Source: Galerina marginata (Eukaryota > Basidiomycota > Agaricomycetes > Agaricales > Galerinaceae). From it: a stretch of 64,000 nt of DNA. The translations under genes and the position numbers were made by a program. This document shows, in pieces, positions 55,330 to 64,000 of this stretch (position 1 is the stretch's first letter; each line of letters begins with the position of its first letter). The stretch spans positions 2,852,001 to 2,916,000 of the forward strand of contig JAECYW010000007.1 in NCBI GenBank assembly GCA_023014335.1. Direction: 5' to 3'. Below the pieces are notes generated by a model. It had not been told where the DNA came from and searched no databases. It saw only the letters and a list, made by a program, of their open reading frames with translations.

Positions 55330-57010
55330 GAGATAGCGGGCTTCCCTGTTAATATCGGTTTTGGGCTCGATCTCGGGCCGTTATCTGGAGGACCCGCAAC
55401 GTAAGTTCATGTTTTTGACGCGCTGAGAATCTTTGACCTATTGTTTAGAACCGTTGTAGCTATTAAGCGACGTACAATAGACTTTGTGATGCCTTTTCTA
55501 CTCATAATACGGTGCCATACTTCGTGAGCCTCATTCTTTCTCTCTTGTCTGGAACACAGTTTTGACCTTTATTCTCTTTAGCTATTTGTGGTGTATCGTA
55601 GAGCTGACGCCCGCGACCTGCTATTTAAACTTCGGCTCAAGTGCTGTGCCTCTTCACGCCATCGCCGCCCTGTTGGTTCATTGCAGCCCACGAGCGAAGT
55701 GGCTCAGTACGTTTTGCTCCCTATTTTGATTTCTTTCGAAAATGCCTTGAACTGATGGAGTGACTGTTATAGATATGCCTACCTGCCGAAGCCATGTAAG
55801 CCATCTGCAATGGTGTTGGCGCAAGTTCTTTCTCTCTCTCTCTCTTCTTCAACTTTATCTCGGACCTTCTTTCCTCTCAGGTCGCTCGACGTCTAGAGCA
55901 CGACCGAGGACGAAAGGAAGCCCGTTGCTTACCTCGACTTCGCCATATCGGGAAGACTTGCGACCTACGTTCTTGCTTTTATGTGCTGAAGACCTTCTGA
56001 CACAATGTACAGAAGTTTTGTAGCTATTGCGCGATACTCACTTATGACATGGCGCCTTACCTCGTGAGCCTCGTCTTCTTGTTCTGCCTTCCTTGTAAGA
56101 CAATTCTGACTTTTGTTCTCCTTAGTCATTCGAGTCAACCCTAAAGCTGACGCCCGCGACCTGCAATTTAAATTCTTGGTCAAATCCTACTCCACTTCAA
56201 GCCATCGCCGTCGTGTTGGTTGATTCCAGTCCACGAAGCAAGTGCCTTGTGAGTTTTTCTTCCTGCTTTTCTCGTAAAAAAGCCATTGAACTGATGATGT
56301 TTATTTGCTCAGCTGTACAAGCCAAAGTCAATGGTGTTGCTGTAAGTGCTTTCTGTTTCTCTTCTCTCTTTCTCTCCTTCATCTGGATGGCTAACCTTCT
56401 TTCTTCTCAGGTCGCTCGACGTCGAGAGCACGAGCGAGGGCGAAAGGAAGCCCATTGCTTACCTCGGATTCAGCGTAATCCATTCCATACCGGACGAGCT
56501 TTTCTGCCCTCAGTCTTCATGTCCAACCTTGAAACGCAACTGGAGGGCGACACGTTAAGAATGCCGAACTTTGCGTCAGGCTTCCGAGGGTAAACTCTCG
56601 CAAGACATGCACAAGGGCTTAACGAGTTTCATAGACCTGATTTTGGTCGAGTAATTTGTAGGGTATGTTTGGCCTTTTCTCATAAGACGAGATCTCCTGG
56701 GACTGACGTGCTCGATCGCAGTCGACGTTCGCTTTGTTTAAACGCCAGGATTCAAAGAGTCTGTTTGCCTAGGGACGACAGCCAGATTGCTTGCTCATAC
56801 TTTGCGATGCTATTCATCATAGTATGTCCTTTCTCTCTCTGCTTGTCGTTTGACTGACTTTCTTATTTCATAGGTGTTTCGTCCATGACTTCATCGAGAG
56901 CTCGGGAATCTGCTCCTTTCTCTGCAAAACAGGATGCCAATGTTATCAGTGATACCCCTGCGTGAATTTCCCTGTTGATTCCAAATTGATTCCCTGCCTT
57001 CGAAATACAA
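55330..57010 (+). pseudogene. Decayed family copies C and C' (two partial tandem copies)
   Basis: The module order seen in copy A (45680-46660) appears twice here: first at 55350-55930, cut off, then again at 55930-56990. Shared landmarks are GGGCTCGATCTCGGGC at 55366 (45689 in copy A), the CATCGCC...CCTGTTGGTT block at 55660 and 56205, and GTCGCTCGACGTC at 55881 and 56411. Protein-like pieces are AVQAKVNGVAV and KPIAYLGFSVIHSIPDELF. Frames are broken by stops and indels. Confidence 0.58.
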
Positions 57011-57299
57011 GAAGCCTGGACGTTTTTGGATACTTTAGTTACATGCTGGAACCCCCTACTAATTCCAAATTTCGAATGCAAGTACATTTGTAGAGAACTA
57101 ATGGTCATGCAAGAAGTTTCCTGGTACCCATGTCCGTGCCAATATTTGTACCTGTTTGGCACGGGCCTTTTAGCCATTTGTGAAGGGTTGCTCACCGCCC
57201 ATCACGACGTCCGCTCTTTCCTCAATACCATCCACCAACAAGCTATTTTCGCCTGCTAGATATTTGACCATTCACACTCGAGTTTGTTCTGCGATCGAA

Positions 57300-58560
57300 G
57301 TCGCAATATGCCCGCTCAGCGCTCAGCCCTAAGCTGCCAACCTACTCCACGTATCTTGAGAACATCGCGCACTCGACGCGTCAAATGGCGCCGGATCTTT
57401 GGTAAACTCATTTTCGAACTACTCTTTGGAATCTTCGCGCTGACTGGCGTGTTTCTAGCTCGTAGTTGATACTCTAATGCCCCTACTGCACGACAGCCCA
57501 AGTAAAGTCATCGCATCTTTACTGGCCGTCAAAGACAAGTCGTCACCGGCCTAGTAGTGCCAGTAGTGCTATATCTTCTACCCAGTAGTCCATCTTGGCC
57601 TCTTTGCATTCGATGACGGCTGGTCGTTGACGCGCATTAGGCCACCCTGGCATTTTAGGCTATCAACAGTAATTCTGTACGCAACAAGCTCGACCTTGAA
57701 CCGAAAGGGAGGAACGATATCTAGGGTACTATGCGATTGAGCAGCCATGTGGGTAGGTCCTTTTTTTTTGACTTGGAAGACCTCCTAGACTGATGATTGA
57801 TCTCATTATAGTTTGAAGCCGATATACGTTAAAAACATTAAGAGCACCTTTTTGTTACGATAAACGGAAGTCTCCATTGAATTTTGAGGTTACCCTCGTA
57901 CGTCTTCATCTTACTGTTCTTTCTCTCTAACCTAGTTTTGACTTTCAAATTTCATTGAAGGTTCATCTATTATCAGCGATTCCGCGAGGACGCCTGGCGA
58001 AACAACAACTCCATCGTCCACGACAAGTTCCTCACTTTCTTGAGAGCTGGAGTACTGGGCCGTTTTGCATCTACATTGAACAAAGTTGGATGCCACGTCA
58101 CTTAGGGACATCACTCAGCTGGCACAGACACATCGAAACGAGGATCGAAACGAACTATAGTTAGACTAGGATAGGATTTTCAGCTCTACATATGGGCTAA
58201 GTAGTAAGGTATGTTGCTTTTTGGGCTCTTCCACCCAACTTCCACCGTGAATAAGCTCTTAAACTGACGGCGACAGGCTGTTGAAGATATGCACGTCTTG
58301 AAGTTGTCAAAACTTCGTGCTCGGGACGAGGGGTTCGTACGATAAAAATAGTGCTGGCGATATTGTAAGTTCCTTCCCTCGCCTTGTTTGCCAATTTGCC
58401 CATAAACCTCTATTTTTACAGGTCCTGCGACGTCGACAGGACGAGAGATGGAGGAAAAAGCTCTCGGAGTTGACCAAGACATGGAAAGATGAAGAAGATT
58501 GGGACTTGGAGACGGTTGTCGGTGGTGCATTGAGAGGAGATAGAGGAATGTGGAATTTCT
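57300..58560 (+). pseudogene. Decayed family copy D
   Basis: Starts with the module shared with 44388-44640 (here a readable hydrophobic piece FGKLIFELLFGIFALTGVFL) and ends with the block 58130-58560 shared with 46670-47075. The last exon-like piece is open and natural-looking: LRRRQDERWRKKLSELTKTW followed by an acidic stretch and a stop at 58562. This may be the ancestral C-terminus of the family. The middle is not readable. Confidence 0.55.
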
Positions 58561-60150
58561 AGAGTATGTTGGTTTTCTTGTTTTTATACCACAGCTTCTT
58601 TTGACCTAGCTAACGCGTTGTTTAGTTCTTAGTTCGACGTTAGGGAAGATGTTTAGGCCGGAAGTGTTGAACAACGCCTGCGTCCTCGCATGACGACCGA
58701 TTTTCTTTCCGCTTCAATAGTGTTACGCCTTCCGTCGTTCGTCAGTCTTTACTCCTCAGTTTTCTGAGCTTCTCCCTTACCTGGAGCCCAACTTTCCTTC
58801 CTTGGCAGTGGCTCATCGTCAATCATCCACCAAGCGCCTGCAATGTCAGCGTCAGACCACCTTTTTCACTCCTTTGAACATATGAAGGAGCATCAGGACC
58901 GCGAACTTTAGGAACGCCGCCTACGTTCTCGAAACGTCGTCCTCCGCGAGCTTGCACCCCCCATGGACGAACATTGGGCTGAGCCTGTCTCGTTAAACTT
59001 CGCTTCTCCTGAAGAAGACCTCAGAGCCGGTATTGACGCTGCGGTAGCGATTATGGTACGTCAATCGAAACCCTCTTCCGTTGAGAACTTATGAACTGAT
59101 GTCTTTCTTCTGATCGTCATCGACGTTTCAAGAAGAGCCTGGAAGTTGTTTTGGGTCGATCATGAACGTTCATGAACCCTTCACACGTTAAAAGACGAAG
59201 ACAGGTATGTCACCTGTCTTCTCCTTTTCCCGCAAGCCCTCAACGATTCTGATTTGCATAGTTCGCAGGACCTTGGCGCCGTCACCCTTGGTCAGTTGCT
59301 ACCTGCCGAGACACCGAGTCAGATGAGCACGAAGACAGCAAGTAGCCAGAAAAACGGGTTTTTTTTTTGACTCGAACTCGTGCTAATATCTGGATGGCCT
59401 CCTACGTATGTTCAGTTCTTTGTGAAGATGACCTTCTGACTCAATGTACAGCACCGCTGTAGCTATTGCGCGGCATCTGATATGCTTCAATGTGACTGTT
59501 CTACCTATAGAACGACGCTATACTTTGTGAGGTTCCTTCTTGCCTCGTAACACGTTCCTGACCTTAGTTCTCTTTAGCCCTTCGTGGTGAACTCCAAAGC
59601 CGACGCCCTCGACCTGCTATTTGAATTCTTGGTCAAATGTATGCCACATCACGCCGTCGCCGTCCTGTTGGTGGGTTCGAGCCCTTAAAGCAAGCGCCAA
59701 GGAAGGCTGCTGCTTACTTCAAATTCAGCATAGTCCATTCCACACCGACGAGATTGTTCGCCCTAGTAATACATTCCTTTCGAGGCATTTAGAAGTTAGA
59801 ACGAAGAACCATTGACCGGCTTCGGGCTTCCCGGCGTAAAGTCTCGCAAAACGCGCAAACTTGGAAGTGCACACAAGAGAGTGTGGATCTGATTGACAGG
59901 TTGCGAGACCTCCTGCGCTCGATCGCAGTCGACGTTTCATGTTTAAACGCTAGGATCCGAAAAATCTGACCGTCTACTATGACGGCCAGCTTGCTTGCTC
60001 ATACGTGGCAGTGCTATTCGTCAGTTGTCCGTTCTTTTCCTTCTTGCTCTTCATCGGACTAACCGTCGTACCTCCTAGGTATTTCGTCCTTACTTTATCA
60101 CCTTCAATGGCGAGCTCAGCAGACCTGTAGTCGCTCGTATAGCTGACGGA
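58561..60150 (+). pseudogene. Decayed family copy E
   Basis: Best-preserved copy. Exon-like pieces: 58850-59057 with NVVLRELAPPMDEHWAEPVS and ASPEEDLRAGIDAAVAIM but one in-frame stop; 59117-59165 with RRFKKSLEVVLGRS; 59580-59680 with FVVNSKADALDLLFEFLVK and VAVLLVGSS, then a stop; 59700-59800; 59920-60055; 60078-60130. The order is the same as in copies A, B and C. The good reading of several pieces implies that the ancestor was a real multi-exon protein gene. No known domain is recognised. Confidence 0.58.
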
Positions 60151-61509
60151 GTCTGCAGCTTTCTCTTTGAAAACAGGATGTTGGCTTCGCCCTCTCGCGG
60201 TTAATGAAGGACCATAGACCCCACATTGGCTTGGACGTTTGGGTGATTCCGATCGTCCGACTTTACGGTCCTTGACCCATGAAAGAGAAATGACTGGGAC
60301 GGGCTTTGCTGGTCTTCTGTTGTGGTGAATGATATGTAGCCAGCATCGAACTGAATAAATTTACGATATCAATAGGAGCTATCCACTCTGGTCGTAAGTT
60401 GAGACCAAAAGATATACCAGAAATTTTTAGCTCTAAAATTTACCGTTACTGTTTACAGATCAGCGCCAGGGCTAGTCCAATTCGGCGTTAACAAAACAGA
60501 GGTTGGGAATCCAAGAGCCTCTGCACCTCACGTTCGACTTCCATCAACTTGAGCGCATGTGACATGAGCCTCAACCTCATCAAGATTACGGTGCTTACTA
60601 CATTAGTCCGGAACGACGGACACCTGTGGAAAATGATGAGGGATTACAATACCGCCTCGACTCCACTCGACTCCACTCGGAGTACACGGGCTTGTGTTCT
60701 GAGTTCTGACCATGTTCCTATTTCTTCTCTGGGCGGTCTGGATTATCGTTGCTCGAATTTTCTTTCTTGTTATTTATGATCAACATATAGAGCCGACTCT
60801 CTCTGTTAATGCCCCGCTCAGGAACGTCAACCTCTAATGAAAGTGAGGTCTATCAGAAAGAACAGTGTTACGAACATAATACCTCTCGCTTTCTAGACCT
60901 GGTTTTGACTTCGATTGCATTAGCTGGTTGAAAAAAGCCCAGACTTTGACTTCCTTAGTTCCACAGAACACGCTGCATGTCGGTCCAGAGGAACAGGTAC
61001 AGACCATCGAGTCGTCAAAACAAGGGATGGCCTGGAGCACCTTTAATTCTCCAAGTCGGGGATCAAGAAGATTGGTTCGGGCGGAACCAGATCTTCCCGT
61101 CGACAGGACAATCAGAGCGTCAGGCCCGTTCAAAAAAATCCAGAATGAAGACAGTCGCATTTAAACCGTCTTCTTGACTACTCGCCTTCTTGTCTTTTTT
61201 ACATCGGTACTATATCCTCACCTCTTCGGCTCGAGCTCGAGTGAAGCCCTGCACATCAAAATCTCTCATCATAGTGCAACACTCAGTGCTATTTTGACCC
61301 AAAATCTGCCTCAGTTCCAGCTTAACACCAGTCGGCTATGGAGATACTGCTACCTTCGACTCTAGTGTCACAATGGTAAGGGTATTAAATTCAATAGATG
61401 GGTTCTCTTTTTTTGTTCCTCGGTTACGTCTAGACGCAGGATTTGTGGTCCGCGATGATGAAGGTATATATGGACGAGCTTGAGTCCTGTCTTGTTATCT
61501 TCCTCCATC
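60151..61509. other. Shared non-coding block upstream of DUF6533 copy 3
   Basis: Homologous to 47961-49287, no intact gene. A short direct repeat CTCCACTCGA lies at about 60660-60680. Confidence 0.5.
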
Positions 61510-63207
61510 ATGTCCGACTCTACTTCATTGATACCTGCCTCGGTAGTGGCCTACCAGGAAATACAACTGGTCATGTGGACAAGGAGTAAGCGAATATTGT
61601 TACCAAACGAATATGTTTTTTAAACGATTTACCTGTAGTCATTTCTACCTTGATTATAATTTATGATCATGGTGAGTTTCTCGACGGAGACTTATCCTGA
61701 AAACGCTTATCTCCTTTACCAGCTATAACCATTGACCGCGAGGTGAGTCACGCACCAATTATTCAAATGATGGAAAAGTCCAATTCACTTGCATAGGTGA
61801 ACTTCATTTGGGTAAGTACGCGTTTTAATTATATATCTAGGACGAGCTCACACTTTGTATGTCAGCACAGGGAGTGGTCGGTTGCAAAGGTTCTCTTTTT
61901 GGCCGTGAGTGAACTTCCACGACGGTTATTGATACCTTCTCCCAGGCCACTAATCTGTCGTAGAATCGCTATGTCGGGCTTTCCGCGGCTATGTGAGAGT
62001 CTTGATTTTCTGAGATCTAAAGTAGCTAACCACCTGCTAGATTCGGGATTTATGGCTCGTCCGCATTTTATATTGGCCGGCTACAATGCTGAGCTTCATA
62101 CACAGGATTTTTCAGAACTCACCTATCCGATGTGGTGAGTAGGTTTGTAACTCAAATGGCAATTATCTAAATTGTTTCTGCAAAGTTGTGCGTCTTAATA
62201 TGAAGTTTAATGTGAATTAAAACGGATACGACGTTTCCTCGATCTTCAAAGCTGTCAACGTTTTTTCCTATATGAAGGATGGTTGGGGTTAACCGCATGT
62301 ATACTTGCAGAAGGTAAGACAAATTTGCGTAATTGAACAAATGGGTTGACCCAATCCACAGCAATTCTTCAATTGCGACTATATGCCCTTTATTCTATGA
62401 ATAAGAAGCTTACGGGTTTGACAGTGATATTCTATCTTGCTTGCTCGGGTACTTCTGCCTGGATATTGGAGACTAATTTGTCCACTCTGGTGGCAGGTAA
62501 GAAACCGAGTTTCCGATTTTCCTTTCGGTGCTGAGCATAGAAACCGTAGCATCCCATCCGCTCTCAACACCGACTGGACCTTTCTGTATCACCACTGCGT
62601 TTTCTCCTCATTTCTACTTGGCCTGGATACCCTTACTCGCATGCGAGAGTTTGCTGTGCGCTCTCGCAATAATCCGAGCAGTCAAGTCAGTCAAAAATAA
62701 CGGTTCTGTTCTCCAGCGTGGATTGCGCTTGTTCAATATCCTCGTCCGAGATTCAGTCATGTATTTTGTGGGGTAGGGGATTTCCACTCGTCCTTCAAAT
62801 TAAGGCTTAAGACTCTGACAGTGTTGGTGTCACAAAGCTTCTTTCTTTGATCATTTGGGTTACAGAGCCGGTAAATTCTGCGTATGCTGTCCATATTTAT
62901 ATAGTTAACGTGTTTTTTTTGTTAGGATTATTTCGTGGAAGCACCCATTGGATTTTGTATTGCCATGTCATGCACCCTGGGAAGCCGATTGATTCTAAAC
63001 ATACGCGAGGCTGCGGCTAGAGACCAAGGGTCGCAGGTCTCAAGTTCCTACTTTCAAGAAGTTCTCCGGTCTGACGTAGGAAATGGCGTCGTGGATCTTC
63101 AAATCGAGGCAATTCCGGCTATGGCTTCACTCCAGGGCACTGACCCAGAGGCGACGTCTGGTGCAGGTGGAGCTGCTGGACAGCAAATGATGTCGGATGC
63201 CCAGTAG
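61510..63207 (+). CDS. DUF6533 seven-helix protein, copy 3
   Basis: Starts MSDSTSLIPASVVAYQEIQL at 61510. Exons 61510-61585, 61639-61671 (33 nt), 61723-61742 (20 nt), 61797-61811 (15 nt) and 61866-61904 (39 nt) repeat the sizes of copy 2; the next 29-nt exon codes for NRYVGLSAA. The core reads LIIIYDHAITIDREVNFIW. Later pieces are RFFLYEGWLGLTACILAE, LQLRLYALYSMNKKLTGL, HPLSTPTGPFCITTAFSPHF, SLIIWVTEP and a last exon ending QQMMSDAQ at 63207. As in copy 2, the junction between the 29-nt exon and the FFLYEGW exon does not keep frame with visible sites, so expression as full-length protein is uncertain. Compared with copy 2 the C-terminal tail is different and shorter. Confidence 0.72.
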
Positions 63208-64000
63208 AATACAGGGGATGATTCGAGGGCGTTCTAATGAACGGGATAATTAGTAGATAACTGGTTTCGGGGATAGGTTATTCGGGGTGGTATTTCAAGT
63301 CTTCAACGAAGCTGGTAATAAATCCGTGATCAGAGGAGAAGGGTTTTTTTCTGAGTTCATTGGATGCCAGCCAAGGAAGTACAACATGTTGAGCGACAAA
63401 TACTCGGAAATCCATGAGATAATTTTTGATGCCCCCTCTTGGAATAAATACCCGTGAGTCTGTCGCAAGTTCGAATCCCAGTTTGGTAGGTATTCGTGCC
63501 CATACGATTTGGCTAATTATTGTACGGATGTTTCCTTCATGAAAAGGTGCTGTACTTCGTTAACACCTAGGGGATATTGTCGGACTGCATGGAGAACAAG
63601 GCTTCGTCGCGTTTACACGCTCCCATAAGTGGCAAAGTATTACTGCAGATTGAAAGGAGCATAATAAAAAAATGAGCTAATCCCGGACTCTGTGGACGTA
63701 TCCCATAATAGAAGCGAAGTAGGCGCTAACTGGTCATACATAATAGCAATGGCCTTGGGTCCGTGCTTATGGCCAGTTGCGAAGCATGATTAGAGACAGT
63801 TTGCTATAGACATAGCCGTGACTTTGTTGTTACTGAGTTGAGTATTCCCCAGGAGTCACTGCTAAGTAAGTTGTGGAGGGGAATATTAGAAATTCAGAGC
63901 GTGATGAGCTGAGGCATAGAATCCAGTCCCGAATGTAAAGGAATGGTGGGGACTATAGACGGTGATATGATATGATATAGCATGAAATTAATTCATAGAA
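63208..64000. other. Right-edge spacer
   Basis: Downstream of DUF6533 copy 3. No gene is supported. A short GATATGATATGATAT repeat is at about 63962-63978. Confidence 0.4.

Larger units (their letters stand above)
58120..63240. repeat. Segmental duplication, right unit
   Basis: Direct-orientation partner of 46660-51060. It carries family copies D (end) and E, the shared non-coding block and DUF6533 copy 3. Compared with the left unit it retains the modules at 59460-60110 that the left unit has lost after 47860. Confidence 0.75.

Noticed and set aside
44388..60150. Interpretation of the repeated blocks as a transposon
   Set aside because: No terminal repeats, target-site duplications, reverse transcriptase or transposase pieces were seen; the blocks look like decayed spliced genes.
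63440..63500. TTCGAATCCC sequence like a tRNA T-arm (also near 47803)
   Set aside because: No matching D-arm, anticodon arm or acceptor stem could be found around either site.

Overview
This is a nuclear genome segment from a fungus, almost certainly a mushroom-forming basidiomycete (Agaricomycetes). Nearly every recognisable gene is cut by short GT-AG introns (about 39-80 nt), and the gene families are typical of that class: DUF6593, DUF6533, DUF3602, PLAC8, unspecific peroxygenase, F-box expansions, a CorA-like membrane protein and small secreted proteins. No bacterial-style operons, CRISPR arrays, rRNA or convincing tRNA genes were seen. Gene models below were built by hand from splice signals and frame continuity; where exon phases join cleanly over many introns I treat the model as well supported.

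Layout. 0-3 kb: nothing confident. 3-19.4 kb: single-copy genes, rich in secreted products (a basic secreted protein with PDWRR repeats at 3.0 kb, a DUF6593 protein at 4 kb, a heme-thiolate peroxygenase with two apparent frameshifts at 6.4 kb, a disordered Pro/Ser/His-rich protein at 9.1 kb, a secreted protein at 11.4 kb, a small acidic protein at 12.3 kb, a secreted repeat protein at 14 kb), then a decayed minus-strand region, a PLAC8 protein (17.2 kb) and a stand-alone FHA protein (18.9 kb). 20-42.3 kb: a family-expansion zone with a 12-exon DUF6533 seven-helix protein, four F-box genes on both strands, two F-box tail fragments, a broken DUF6533 copy, a six-repeat DUF3602 protein, a second seven-helix membrane protein, a cytochrome/DOMON-like (AA8-like) gene and a CorA-like membrane protein. 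43.6 kb: a tiny eight-cysteine hydrophobin-like secreted protein. 44.4-63.3 kb: a large diverged tandem segmental duplication. Each unit carries decayed copies of an unidentified intron-rich gene family followed by a DUF6533 gene (49.3 and 61.5 kb). Between the units lie a secreted tandem beta-sandwich protein (51-52.3 kb, minus strand), a possible minus-strand relic (52.8-53.1 kb) and a nine-exon orphan gene (53.9-55.3 kb).

How it fits together. The left third looks like ordinary euchromatin with secreted enzymes and small proteins that act on the environment or cell wall. The right two thirds look like a birth-and-death region: receptor-like membrane proteins (DUF6533 and relatives) and F-box substrate adaptors are being duplicated, inverted, truncated and fused. 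The most unusual features are the 12-kb-scale duplication carrying an unknown decayed gene family beside DUF6533 genes, the conserved micro-exon structure of DUF6533, and several repeat proteins whose introns fall at repeat boundaries.
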